Source: DASRJG01 sp964647625
GTDB taxonomy: Bacteria; Acidobacteriota; Polarisedimenticolia; Polarisedimenticolales; DASRJG01
Assembly: GCA_964647625.1 (NCBI GenBank)
Contig: CAZYHZ010000015.1
Location: 17,218-81,217, forward strand
Direction: 5' to 3'
Length of the DNA stretch: 64,000 nucleotides
Position 1 is the first letter of the stretch. Each line of letters opens with the position of its first letter. Below the pieces are notes generated by a model that ran no database searches, had not been told where the DNA came from, and saw only the letters and a program-made list of their open reading frames with translations. Positions 52,034 to 60,767 of the stretch are shown here, one piece after another. A program made the position numbers and the translations under genes.

Positions 52034-52924
52034 TCAGCGCCGCTCGAGCTCTTCGATCGTCTTCGGCCAGTCCTTTCCCAGAAGTCGCGACAGCGCGCGA
52101 TCGGCCAGGAGCTTTCCGCCGGTCTGGCAGCGCGGGCAGTAGTTCGACTCATTTTCGGCGTACACGATGCGCTGGACCGGGGTCCCGCACACGGGGCACG
52201 GCTGACGGAAGCGGCCGTGGACGGACATTCCGTCGCGAAACGCCGTGACCTTCTCCGGAAATCCGGCGCCCGTCTCGGCCGCCAGCCGCTCGCGCCAACC
52301 GGTGAGCGTGGTCGTCGTCGCCTCGCGAAGACGCGCGATCTCGTCGTCTTCGAGGTTTCGCGTCAACTGGGTCGGCGAGAGCTTCGCCGCGTGCAGGATC
52401 TCGTCGGAATACGAATTCCCGATCCCGCTGAAGATCGACGGGTCGGTCAGCGCGCGCTTGAGCGTCCGGTTCTCTCGCACGAGGGCGGTGCGGAACTCGC
52501 CGGGCGTCGCGTCGAGCGGCTCGATCCCGCCGCGGCCGAGCGCGGCGAGATCGGCTTCGCCGGAGACGACGTGAAGCGCGGCGCGTTTCTTGGTTCCCGC
52601 CTCGGTCAGCGTCATCGTGCCCGACGTGAAATCGAACGCCGCGAGGACGATCTTCCCGGCGAGCTTCGTGCCCTTCGGCTTCCAGTGGAGCCGCCCCGCG
52701 ATCATGAGGTGGATGGCGAGGAAAAGATCGCCCGACAGCGCGATGACGACCCGCTTTCCCAGGCGCCGCACGCCGACGACCGACCGCCCGGCCGCCGAGG
52801 CGAGCGGCGGCGACACTGTCCGGAGGAGAAACGGGCTTTGGAGGCGAACGCCCTCGAGGCTGCCGCCGACCGTGCGCGCCGCGATGGCCGCGACGTACAC
52901 GTCGACGTCGGGCAGCTCGGGCAT
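52034..52924 (-). CDS. Fpg/Nei-family DNA glycosylase
   Basis: The 296-residue protein begins PELPDV, where Pro2 is the Schiff-base nucleophile after Met removal, and has a conserved Lys in LGKRVV and Asn in the GIGNSYSDEIL helix-two-turn-helix segment. The C-terminal zinc finger is CPVC-x16-CPRC, intact. It removes oxidised bases such as 8-oxoguanine or oxidised pyrimidines and cuts by beta,delta-elimination; the sequence does not tell Fpg from Nei. It is translationally coupled (ATGA) to the upstream Sua5 gene. Confidence 0.92.
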   Translation of the reverse strand: MPELPDVDVYVAAIAARTVGGSLEGVRLQSPFLLRTVSPPLASAAGRSVVGVRRLGKRVVIALSGDLFLAIHLMIAGRLHWKPKGTKLAGKIVLAAFDFTSGTMTLTEAGTKKRAALHVVSGEADLAALGRGGIEPLDATPGEFRTALVRENRTLKRALTDPSIFSGIGNSYSDEILHAAKLSPTQLTRNLEDDEIARLREATTTTLTGWRERLAAETGAGFPEKVTAFRDGMSVHGRFRQPCPVCGTPVQRIVYAENESNYCPRCQTGGKLLADRALSRLLGKDWPKTIEELERR

Positions 52925-53991
52925 CAGTGCGACGCGCGGCGCAATCGGTCGGCGATGGCGAGAGCGAGCCCCTCGCTCCCTTCGGGCGGCGCGGCGAGGA
53001 TCAGCGGAACGTCTCCGGCGTCGAGCTCGCGCAGCGACGTGAAGAGGTTCCGCGCGGCTTCTTCGAGGTCGCCGCGCTCGGTCAGCGGCTTCGACACGAC
53101 GCGCGCGCCGTATCGTTTCTCGACGTCGCGAACGGCGCGCGCGGTCTCGTCCGGCGATGCGAACACGCCGGTGAGGCCGACGCACGCCGCACCCGCCGGC
53201 AGCGACGCCGGGCCCGGCAGCAGGTGCAGCGGCGTTCGCGGAGCGTAATGAACGCGGCTCATCCCGGGAGAGGCCGCGGGCTTTCCGGGGTCGGCGACGG
53301 CGGGCGCGCGCTGAAGCCTCACGCTGGCGGTGGCTTCGATGGCTTCGACGGCGATTCCGCCGGGCCTTAGGAGCGTGAGCGTGCCGTCGGCGCCGATCGC
53401 AACGACCGTCGATTCCACGCCGACCGTCGAGGCGCCCCCGTCGAGCACGATGCCGATCCGGTCCCCCAGCTCTTGCACGACGTGGGCCGCGGTCGTGGGG
53501 CTGATGCGGCCGAATCGGTTCGCGCTGGGTGCTGCGAGCGGGATCGCGGCCACCGCGAGCAGGTCCTGCGCGGTGGGATGCGACGGCATGCGGATGGCGA
53601 CGGTGTCGAGCCCGCTGGTGACGAGGTCCGGAATCCGCCGCCCTCGCGGCAGCACGAGCGTCAGCGGGCCCGGCCAGAACCGGCGCAGGAGGACGTCGGC
53701 GCGCTCGCGCGCGAGCTGCGGCAGCCGCGAGATCTCGACGACGCCTTGGTCCTCGAGCCCGGAGAGCACCTCGCGCTCGAGCGGACCGGCCGGCCGGACG
53801 ACGTGGACGATCAGAGGATCGAAGCTCGGCCGATCCTTCGCGGCGAAGATCCGCGCGACGGCCGCGGCGTCGAACGCGTTGGCGGCGAGCCCGTAGACCG
53901 TCTCGGTCGGCATTCCGACCAGCTCGCCGCGGCGAAGCGCTTCCGCGGCGCGCCTTACGTTATCGGGCGTGGGCGTCAGGATCGTGGCCAC
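52924..53991 (-). CDS. L-threonylcarbamoyladenylate synthase (Sua5-type)
   Basis: The 355-residue protein makes threonylcarbamoyl-AMP for the t6A modification of tRNA. The YrdC core (about 1-205) includes PTETVYGLAANAF, KDRPSFDPLIVHV and SANRFGRISPTTAAHV, and the C-terminal Sua5 domain (about 230-350) is present, so it is the long form. GTG at 53991, with GAGGAG 6 nt upstream, is the start. It is the upstream member of a pair with the DNA glycosylase and divergent from the metallophosphoesterase gene (38 bp apart). Confidence 0.93.
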   Translation of the reverse strand: MATILTPTPDNVRRAAEALRRGELVGMPTETVYGLAANAFDAAAVARIFAAKDRPSFDPLIVHVVRPAGPLEREVLSGLEDQGVVEISRLPQLARERADVLLRRFWPGPLTLVLPRGRRIPDLVTSGLDTVAIRMPSHPTAQDLLAVAAIPLAAPSANRFGRISPTTAAHVVQELGDRIGIVLDGGASTVGVESTVVAIGADGTLTLLRPGGIAVEAIEATASVRLQRAPAVADPGKPAASPGMSRVHYAPRTPLHLLPGPASLPAGAACVGLTGVFASPDETARAVRDVEKRYGARVVSKPLTERGDLEEAARNLFTSLRELDAGDVPLILAAPPEGSEGLALAIADRLRRASH

Positions 53992-54029
53992 GAAGACTCC
54001 TCGCTTTCCGGCTTGAGATAATACCTGCC

Positions 54030-54950
54030 ATGCGGCGCCGCCCCTTAGGCCCTCCGAAGCCGGCGGCCTCGCACGTTCCGCGCGCGCACTTCGACCCGAA
54101 AGCAGGGTGGTTCCGTCGAATCGAGCGGGCGGCAAGCCTGTTCCTGAGCCGGCACATGTGGCCGCGCCTTCCCGGAAGCTCGTGGCTCTACTCCTGGATC
54201 CTCGATCGATTCCTCACCATCGCCACGGCAGAGATCCCGATTCCCGGGCTTCCCGCACCGTTCGACGGCTTGACGATCCTGTTCGTATCGGATGTCCACG
54301 CGGGGCCGTTCCTGTCCGGAGAGGCGGTGTCCCGCGCGATCGCGAAGCTCGCGACGCTCGGCGCCGACGTGGTTGTTCACGGGGGAGACCTCGCGACATC
54401 GAGCGTCGACGAGATCCTCGAGCACAGAGAGGCCATAGAGGGGATCGCGGCACCGGCCGGCGTGTTCGCCGTTTACGGCAACCACGATCACTACACCCGG
54501 GACGTCCAGGGCGTGGGGCGCTTCCTCGAGTCGTGCGGCGCACGATTGCTCCTGAACGACGCGGTTGCGCTGACGCGGGGCGGTGCGCGCATCGCGCTCG
54601 CCGGCATCGACGACTGGAATTTCGGCCGCCCCGATCTGAAGCGCGCGCTCGATCGAGCGCGCGCCGTCGCCCCGGGGGCTCCCGTGATCTTGATCTCCCA
54701 CAACCCGGACGCGGCTCTCGATGCCGCGGATCGCGGCGTGGCGCTGACGCTGTCGGGTCACACCCACGGCGGCCAGATTCGGATCCCGGGCCGCCCTGTT
54801 CTCGTCCGCATGAGCCGCTACTTCCTCGACGACGGCCGCTACGTCCACGAGCACGGCCAGATCGTCGTCAGCCGCGGTCTCGGCGTCTCCGGCGTTCCGC
54901 TTCGATTGTGGTGCGCTCCGGAAGCGCTGCTCGTCACGCTGAGGAGATAG
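54030..54950 (+). CDS. membrane-associated metallophosphoesterase (YkuE-like)
   Basis: The 306-residue protein has a calcineurin-type phosphoesterase domain with the metal motifs SDVHAG, GGDLAT, GNHDHY, ISHNPD and GHTHGG, all intact. It begins with a basic, partly hydrophobic segment (about 1-60) that may associate with the membrane. Relatives hydrolyse lipid pyrophosphates such as UDP-diacylglucosamine. The ATG at 54030 has no Shine-Dalgarno; GATAAT ends 7 nt before it. The TAG stop (54948-54950) is the first triplet of the 201-bp hairpin element. Confidence 0.88.
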   Translation: MRRRPLGPPKPAASHVPRAHFDPKAGWFRRIERAASLFLSRHMWPRLPGSSWLYSWILDRFLTIATAEIPIPGLPAPFDGLTILFVSDVHAGPFLSGEAVSRAIAKLATLGADVVVHGGDLATSSVDEILEHREAIEGIAAPAGVFAVYGNHDHYTRDVQGVGRFLESCGARLLLNDAVALTRGGARIALAGIDDWNFGRPDLKRALDRARAVAPGAPVILISHNPDAALDAADRGVALTLSGHTHGGQIRIPGRPVLVRMSRYFLDDGRYVHEHGQIVVSRGLGVSGVPLRLWCAPEALLVTLRR

Positions 54951-55148
54951 GGGACAGTCCCCTTTTTCTTACAAATTCAATCCGTGCACGATCCTCTCCT
55001 CAGCGGACGTTCGCCGCTTGCGGAACTTTCCGCGCAGCTCACTCCGCGCTCGCTCGCCCGCAAAGGAAGGAGCGGGCTCGCTCACGAGGCCGCCTCAGAG
55101 AGAATCGCGCCCGAATTGAATTTGTAAGAAAAAGGGGACTGTCCCCTA
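54948..55148. mobile_element. 201-bp hairpin element with 34-bp perfect terminal inverted repeats (MITE/REPIN-like)
   Basis: The 34 bases at 54948-54981 are the exact reverse complement of 55115-55148; each contains GGGGACAGTCCCC, itself a palindrome, followed by a T-run and a TTACAAATTCAA-type stretch. Pairing continues imperfectly (about 17 of 24 bases) inwards, so the whole element could fold into one long hairpin. It encodes no protein. The left end supplies the TAG stop of the metallophosphoesterase; the right end overlaps the TAAGAT that may serve as the sixA -10 element. The ends reappear around both assembly gaps. The mechanism of movement is unknown. Confidence 0.85.
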
Positions 55149-55158
55149 AGATGGGGCC

Positions 55159-55665
55159 GTGAAGACCATCCTGCTCATGAGGCATGCGAAGGCCGAGCAC
55201 GGCGGCGACAAGCGGGACTTCGATCGCTCGCTGACGTCGCGCGGCAAGGACGACGCCGTGAGGATGGGGCGCGCGATCGCGAAGCTCGCGTCGGTGCCGG
55301 ACGTCATCGTCTCGTCGCCGGCGGCACGTGCGAGGGAGACCGCCGAGGGCGCGGCGAAAGGGATGAGCTTCGCCGGCGCGGTCGACTTCGAGCGGACCCT
55401 CTACGACGCTCCGGGCGAGGCGTGGCTCGAGATCCTGAAGCGCCTGCCGGGAAGCGCCGACGCCGCGCTCGTCATCGCGCACAGCCCCGGCATTGCCGAA
55501 GCGGCCGCGCTGCTCTGCGGGACGTCGCCCGGCACGTTCGACGTACCGACCGCGGGGCTCATTTCGCTCGTCGACGACGCCGACAAATGGCGCGACCTCG
55601 CGGCCGGTAGCGCGGTGCTGCGCTGGTTCCTGCGCCCCAAGCTGGTCGAGCACTTGCAGGACTGA
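55159..55665 (+). CDS. sixA: phosphohistidine phosphatase SixA
   Basis: The 168-residue protein starts with the RHAKAEH motif (catalytic His) and has Arg in SSPAARARETA and the second His in VIAHSPGIAE, the SixA branch of histidine phosphatases. SixA dephosphorylates phosphohistidine on Hpt/PTS-type proteins; a suitable target is not seen here. The GTG start at 55159 has no Shine-Dalgarno, and TAAGAT lies 6 nt upstream on the hairpin-element edge. It is separated by 44 nt from the 3-hydroxyanthranilate dioxygenase gene. Confidence 0.9.
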   Translation: MKTILLMRHAKAEHGGDKRDFDRSLTSRGKDDAVRMGRAIAKLASVPDVIVSSPAARARETAEGAAKGMSFAGAVDFERTLYDAPGEAWLEILKRLPGSADAALVIAHSPGIAEAAALLCGTSPGTFDVPTAGLISLVDDADKWRDLAAGSAVLRWFLRPKLVEHLQD

Positions 55666-55709
55666 CCCGGAATTCGCGCTACAATCCCCGGCTCCCGGAG
55701 GGTCGGGTC

Positions 55710-56237
55710 ATGGCCTTGGCCGCGTTCAATCTCAAGCGCTGGATCGACGAGCACCGGCAGCTCTTGAAGCCGCCCGTGGGCAACAAGATGATCTGGCAGG
55801 ACGCCGAGTTCCAAGTGATGATCGTCGGCGGCCCGAACGCGCGGAAGGATTACCACATCGAAGACGGCGAAGAGTTGTTCTTCCAGATCGAGGGAGACAT
55901 CGTCGTCAAGGTCATCGAGGACGGAAAGCCCCACGACGTCGTCATCAAAGAGGGCGACATCTTCCTCCTCCCGCCCGGAATTCCCCACTCGCCGCAGCGG
56001 CCGGCGGGCACCGTCGGCATGGTCGTCGAGCGTATGCGCGAGCAGAAAGAGATCGACCATCTCCGCTGGTTCTGCGAGACGTGCGGCGCTCTCCTTCACG
56101 ATGCGACCTTCCACTGCAAGGACCTGGGCACGCAGCTCAAGCCGATCATCGAGGGGTTCTTCGCGGACGAGGCGAAGCGCACCTGCCGCACGTGCGGCAC
56201 GGTGATGCAGAAACCAGAGCTGCCGAAGGCGGGCTAG
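55710..56237 (+). CDS. nbaC: 3-hydroxyanthranilate 3,4-dioxygenase
   Basis: The 175-residue cupin enzyme opens the ring of 3-hydroxyanthranilate to 2-amino-3-carboxymuconate semialdehyde. The iron ligands are His49, Glu55 and His93, in DYHIEDGEE and GIPHSPQ. A C-terminal rubredoxin-like site has two CxxC pairs (Cys122/125 and Cys159/162), as in bacterial HAAO. GGAGGG precedes the ATG and TACAAT at 55680-55685 may be a -10 element, so the operon promoter is probably here. It is the first gene of the kynurenine operon. Confidence 0.95.
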   Translation: MALAAFNLKRWIDEHRQLLKPPVGNKMIWQDAEFQVMIVGGPNARKDYHIEDGEELFFQIEGDIVVKVIEDGKPHDVVIKEGDIFLLPPGIPHSPQRPAGTVGMVVERMREQKEIDHLRWFCETCGALLHDATFHCKDLGTQLKPIIEGFFADEAKRTCRTCGTVMQKPELPKAG

Positions 56238-56239
56238 GT

Positions 56240-57274
56240 TTGGCGCCCGCCGATCGCGCGCTGAAGATCGACCTTCACACGCACATCCTTCCGGAAAACT
56301 TGCCGGATCTCACGGAGCGGTACGGAACCCCGGGGTTCATCCAGCTCGACCACCACGCGCCGGGCTGCGCGCGGATGATCCTGGACGGCGCGCTCTTCCG
56401 CGAGATCCGCGACAACTGCTGGGATCCCAAGCGCCGATTGGAGGACTGCGCTGCGACGGGCGTCGACGTGCAGGTCCTGTCGACCGTGCCGGTCATGTTC
56501 AATTACTGGGCGCAGCCCGAGCACACGCTGGATCTCTCGACGCTGCTCAACGACCACGTCGCGTCGGTCGTGGCCGGAAACCCGAGCCGGTTCGCGGGCC
56601 TGGGGACGCTTCCGATGCAGCAAACCGACCTCGCCATCTACGAGCTCGAGCGCTGCATGCGCGACCTCTCCCTTCAGGGCGTGCAGATCGGGACGCACAT
56701 CAACGGCTGGAGCCTCGATCACCCGGATCTCTTTCCGATCTTCGAGGCGGCCGCGGATCTCGGTGCCTGCGTGTTCGTCCATCCGTGGGACATCCTGGGC
56801 AAGGAGCGGATGACGAAGTACTGGCTGCCGTGGCTCGTCGGGATGCCCACCGAGACCGCTCTCGCCATATGCTCGGTGATCTTCGGCGGCGTGCTCGAGC
56901 GCCTGCCGGGTCTGCGCATCGCGTTCGCGCACGGGGGCGGGTCGTTTCCGGGCACGGTCGGACGCGTGCAGCACGGGTTCGACTCGCGTCCCGATCTGTG
57001 CGCGATCGACAACACCGTGCCGCCGCGGGACTACCTCGGCCGGTTTTACGTCGACTCGCTCGTGCACGATGCCGCGGCGCTTCGCTATCTCGTCGCGCTG
57101 ATCGGCGCCGAGCGCGTGGCGCTCGGATCGGACTACCCGTTCCCGCTGGGCGAGGCGGTCCCGGGCCGCCTGATCGAATCGATCGCCGAGTTCGACGACG
57201 CCACGAGGACCCGCCTGCTGTGCGGCACGGCCCTCGAGTTCCTGGCGCTGTCCCGTGAGCGGTTCCTCGCGTGA
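56240..57274 (+). CDS. nbaD: 2-amino-3-carboxymuconate-6-semialdehyde decarboxylase
   Basis: The 344-residue amidohydrolase-fold enzyme decarboxylates the product of the preceding dioxygenase, diverting it from spontaneous cyclisation to quinolinate. The zinc site is His13/His15 (HTH), a downstream His in FVHPWDILG and Asp in LGSDYPFPLG; HGGGSFPGTVGR is also typical. The start is TTG at 56240, two bases after the previous stop; no ATG exists in frame before residue 40. Its stop overlaps the kynureninase GTG (GTGA). It shows that the pathway is used for catabolism rather than NAD synthesis. Confidence 0.93.
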   Translation: MAPADRALKIDLHTHILPENLPDLTERYGTPGFIQLDHHAPGCARMILDGALFREIRDNCWDPKRRLEDCAATGVDVQVLSTVPVMFNYWAQPEHTLDLSTLLNDHVASVVAGNPSRFAGLGTLPMQQTDLAIYELERCMRDLSLQGVQIGTHINGWSLDHPDLFPIFEAAADLGACVFVHPWDILGKERMTKYWLPWLVGMPTETALAICSVIFGGVLERLPGLRIAFAHGGGSFPGTVGRVQHGFDSRPDLCAIDNTVPPRDYLGRFYVDSLVHDAAALRYLVALIGAERVALGSDYPFPLGEAVPGRLIESIAEFDDATRTRLLCGTALEFLALSRERFLA

Positions 57275-58551
57275 GCGCGGCGTTCGAACCGTCCGAAGAT
57301 TTCGCGAAGGGGCTCGATCGCGCCGACGCGCTGGCCCGTTTCCGCGAGCGCTTCGCGATTCCCGAAAAAGACGGCGCGCCGGTCGTCTACTTCAACGGCA
57401 ACTCATTGGGGTTGATGCCGAAGGCGGCCGCAGAGGACGTCGCGCGCGAGCTTCAGGACTGGGCTCAGCTTGCGGTCGATGCACACTTTGCCGGCCGCAT
57501 CCCCTGGGTGTCCTATCACGAGATCTTCCGCGAGCCGGGCGCGCGCCTCGTCGGAGCGCTCCCCGGTGAGATCGTGATGATGAACGGCCTGACCGTGAAC
57601 CTCCATCTCATGATGACCACGTTCTACCGTCCCGAGGGCGAGCGCCGGAAGATCGTGATCGAGGACGGCGCGTTCCCGTCGGACACGTACGCGGCGCAAA
57701 GCCAGATGCAAGTCCACGGCATCGATCCCCAAGACGGCTTGATCCGCATCGCGCCGCGGAAAGGCGAGCACCTCCTGCGCACCGAGGACATCGTCGCGCG
57801 CATCGAGCGGGACGGCCGCGAGATCGCGCTCGTCCTTCTGCCGGGAGTGCAGTACTACACCGGGCAGCTTCTCGACATCGCCGAGATCACGCGCGCCGCG
57901 CACGGCCGCGGTATCGTCATCGGCTGGGATCTGGCGCACGCCGCGGGGAACGTCCCGCTCCGTCTTCACGACTGGGACGTCGATTTCGCCGTCTGGTGCT
58001 CGTACAAGTACCTGAACTCCGGGCCCGGCGCGATCGCCGGCTGCTTCATTCACGAGCGCCACGCGACGAATCCCACGCTTCCGCGCTTCGGCGGATGGTG
58101 GGGGAACGATCCCAAGACGCGGTTCCGGATGCACGAGGAGCGCGATTTCAAGCCGCGCGCGGACGCCGACGGCTGGCAGCTTTCGAACCCTCCCATCCTC
58201 GCGATGGCGCCCCTGCGCGCATCGCTCGCGAGCTTCGACGAGGCCGGCATGGAGGCGCTCCGCGAGAAATCGTCGAAGCTCACCGGGTATCTCTGGTGGC
58301 TGCTCTCGCGCGCGGCGAGCCCGCGATTCGAGCTGATCACGCCCGCCGACCCCGCGCAGCGCGGGTGCCAGCTTTCGCTTCGGTGTCTCGACCATCCGCA
58401 GGCGACGCTGCGGGCGATCGAAGCGCAGGGGATCGTTTGCGATCTGAGGCAGCCCGACGTGGTCCGCATGGCCCCCGTGCCTCTGTACAACACGTTCCAC
58501 GAGGTCTGGCGCGCGGCGATGTTCTTGCAGCGCGCGGGTCTGACGGGCTAG
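57271..58551 (+). CDS. kynU: kynureninase
   Basis: The 426-residue PLP-dependent enzyme cleaves kynurenine or 3-hydroxykynurenine to anthranilate or 3-hydroxyanthranilate plus alanine. The PLP lysine is Lys246 in SYKYLNSGPG; FNGNSLGLMPK and WDLAHAAGN are family motifs. Length is standard. GTG overlaps the preceding stop. Together with the flanking genes it supplies the substrate of the dioxygenase at 55710. Confidence 0.96.
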   Translation: MSAAFEPSEDFAKGLDRADALARFRERFAIPEKDGAPVVYFNGNSLGLMPKAAAEDVARELQDWAQLAVDAHFAGRIPWVSYHEIFREPGARLVGALPGEIVMMNGLTVNLHLMMTTFYRPEGERRKIVIEDGAFPSDTYAAQSQMQVHGIDPQDGLIRIAPRKGEHLLRTEDIVARIERDGREIALVLLPGVQYYTGQLLDIAEITRAAHGRGIVIGWDLAHAAGNVPLRLHDWDVDFAVWCSYKYLNSGPGAIAGCFIHERHATNPTLPRFGGWWGNDPKTRFRMHEERDFKPRADADGWQLSNPPILAMAPLRASLASFDEAGMEALREKSSKLTGYLWWLLSRAASPRFELITPADPAQRGCQLSLRCLDHPQATLRAIEAQGIVCDLRQPDVVRMAPVPLYNTFHEVWRAAMFLQRAGLTG

Positions 58552-58557
58552 CGCACG

Positions 58558-59895
58558 GTGGCGGCCGCCCCTCGCACGATCACGATCGTCGGCGCGGGCC
58601 TGGGCGGCGCGCTCATGGCCGTCTTCCTGGGCCGGTCCGGCCATCGCGTGCGCGTCGTCGAGCGGCGGCCGGATCCGCGGAAAGGCGCCGGCGGGCGCGG
58701 GAAGTCGATCAATCTCGCGATCTCGACCCGCGGCCTCGCGGCGCTCGAGGGCGTGGGTCTCGACAGGAAGCTTCTCGAGGTCGCGGTGCCGATGCGCGGG
58801 CGGATGCTCCACGCGATCGACGGCCGCCTGACATTCCAGCCGTACGGGCACGAATCGCATCACGTCATCCACTCGGTCTCGCGGGCGGGACTCAACCGGC
58901 TGCTGATCGAGGCCGCGGAAGAGATGCCGAACGTCGAGGTCACCTTCGGACGGCGCTGCGTCGACGTCGACCTCGACAACGCGGTGGCGAACTTCGCCGA
59001 CAGCGAGACCGGCGCGGTGTCCTCGACGACGTCCGATCTTCTCGTCGGCGCCGACGGCGCGTATTCCGAGGTTCGCCTGGCGCTCCAGAAATCCGACCGC
59101 TTCGAGTACGCGCAATCCTATCTCGAGCACGGCTACAAAGAGCTGCACATCCCGCCCGCCGACGACGGGAGCTTCCGGATGGAGCGGAACGCGCTGCACA
59201 TCTGGCCGCGCGGCGGCTTCATGATGATCGCGCTGCCGAACGTCGACGGGTCGTACACCTGCACCTGCTTCTGGCCGTTCACGGGAGCGCATTCGTTCGC
59301 ATCGCTCGAGACGCCCGAGCGCGTCCGGTCGTACTTCGCCGAGATGTTTCCCGACGCGGTGCCGCTGATGCCCTCGCTCGAGGAAGACTTCCTCTTGAAC
59401 GCGGTCGGGTCGCTCGTCACCGTCCGATGCGCGCCCTGGCGGTTTCGCGACCGCGCCGTCCTTCTGGGCGACGCCGCCCATGCGATCGTGCCGTTCTACG
59501 GCCAGGGCGCCAACGCCGCGTTCGAGGATTGCATCGTGCTCGATGCGTGCCTGAGAGAATCACCCGACGACATCGGGGTGGCGCTTCACGAATATGAGCG
59601 GCGGCGAAAGCCGCACACGGATGCCCTAGCCGATCTCGCGATCGGAAATTTTTTCGAGATGCGCGACAAGACCGCCTCGCGTGCGTTCCTTCTGGGAAAG
59701 AAAATCGAAAAGGGGCTGGCCCGCCTGCTTCCCGGCCGGTTCGTCCCGCTCTACTACATGGTCACGTTCAGCCGCACGCCCTATGCCGACGCCGTCCGGC
59801 GGGCGAAGGCGCAGTGGACCGCGGTGGCGGTGTTCGCAGCGAGCGTGTTCGCCGCGCTGCTTGCAGCGCTCGCCTTCGGCCTGACGAGGAGATAG
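58558..59895 (+). CDS. kmo: kynurenine 3-monooxygenase
   Basis: The 445-residue FAD-dependent hydroxylase converts kynurenine to 3-hydroxykynurenine using NADPH. It has the FAD-binding GAGLGG at 12-17, a GADGAYSEVR segment and LGDAAHAIVPFYGQGAN. A hydrophobic helix near the C-terminus (about 419-440) could anchor the protein in the membrane, as the tail of eukaryotic KMO does, which not all bacterial KMOs show. GTG at 58558 is 6 nt after the kynU stop. It is followed by the tryptophan dioxygenase. Confidence 0.94.
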   Translation: MAAAPRTITIVGAGLGGALMAVFLGRSGHRVRVVERRPDPRKGAGGRGKSINLAISTRGLAALEGVGLDRKLLEVAVPMRGRMLHAIDGRLTFQPYGHESHHVIHSVSRAGLNRLLIEAAEEMPNVEVTFGRRCVDVDLDNAVANFADSETGAVSSTTSDLLVGADGAYSEVRLALQKSDRFEYAQSYLEHGYKELHIPPADDGSFRMERNALHIWPRGGFMMIALPNVDGSYTCTCFWPFTGAHSFASLETPERVRSYFAEMFPDAVPLMPSLEEDFLLNAVGSLVTVRCAPWRFRDRAVLLGDAAHAIVPFYGQGANAAFEDCIVLDACLRESPDDIGVALHEYERRRKPHTDALADLAIGNFFEMRDKTASRAFLLGKKIEKGLARLLPGRFVPLYYMVTFSRTPYADAVRRAKAQWTAVAVFAASVFAALLAALAFGLTRR

Positions 59896-59897
59896 CC

Positions 59898-60680
59898 ATG
59901 CCCGAGCTGACGTACGCCTCTTACCTGCAGCTCGAAAAGCTGCTCGACCTCCAGAAGCCGCAATCGACGCCGCCCGAGCACGACGAGATGCTGTTCATCG
60001 TGATCCACCAGGTCTACGAGCTGTGGTTCAAGGAGCTGCTCCACGAGGTCGAGAAGGTGAAGCGGGATTTCAGCGCGGGAGACCTCTACGGCTCGATCCA
60101 CACCTTCAAGCGGATGCGCACGATCATGAAGACGCTCGTCGGCCAGCTCGACATCCTGGAGACGATGACGCCGATGTCGTTTTCCGCATTCCGCGACCGG
60201 CTGGACACGGCGTCGGGATTCCAGTCGTACCAGTTCCGCGAGCTCGAGTTCGTCCTGGGCCAGAAGCGCCCCCGCATGCTCGCGCACGCGGCGAGCCCCG
60301 AGGCCCGGACCATCCTCGAGCGGCGCCTCGCCGAGCCGTCGCTTGTCGATCGCTTCTACGACTTCCTCGAGCGTCACGGCGTCGCGATCCCCGATGCGCT
60401 CCGCAAGGGCCCGGCGACCGAGGCGCATCCGCCCGATCCGGCCGTTCAGCGAGGGCTCCTCGATCTGTATCGGACCCGGCCGGAGCTCGGGATTCTCTTC
60501 GAGTCGATGACCGATCTCGACGAAGGGTTCCAGGAATGGAAGTACCGGCACGTGAAGCTCGTCGAGCGCACGATCGGCGCCAAGCGCGGGACCGGCGGCT
60601 CGCCGGGCGTCGAATTCCTGAAGCAGAGCCTATTCCAGCCTCTTTTCCCCGATCTCTGGGCGATCCGTCACGAGTTATGA
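59898..60680 (+). CDS. kynA: tryptophan 2,3-dioxygenase
   Basis: The 260-residue heme enzyme oxidises tryptophan to N-formylkynurenine. The heme ligand is likely His218 in KYRHVKLVERTIG; FQSYQFRELEF and the C-terminal GTGGSPGVEFLK are characteristic. ATG at 59898 follows GAGGAGA and lies 2 nt after the kmo stop, so they are translated together. This is the entry enzyme of the pathway. Confidence 0.95.
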   Translation: MPELTYASYLQLEKLLDLQKPQSTPPEHDEMLFIVIHQVYELWFKELLHEVEKVKRDFSAGDLYGSIHTFKRMRTIMKTLVGQLDILETMTPMSFSAFRDRLDTASGFQSYQFRELEFVLGQKRPRMLAHAASPEARTILERRLAEPSLVDRFYDFLERHGVAIPDALRKGPATEAHPPDPAVQRGLLDLYRTRPELGILFESMTDLDEGFQEWKYRHVKLVERTIGAKRGTGGSPGVEFLKQSLFQPLFPDLWAIRHEL

Positions 60681-60767
60681 TGGCGCGGAGCGGCCCGGGT
60701 TCGACTCGGGGGCCGTTCGCGTCTATCTTGATGCCCCGCGACACCGAACTCCCGACGAGAGGTTGAC

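Noticed and set aside
54951..55114. A small protein or rRNA/tRNA gene inside the hairpin element
   Set aside because: No start with a Shine-Dalgarno or conserved RNA motif was found; the long inverted repeat explains the sequence.
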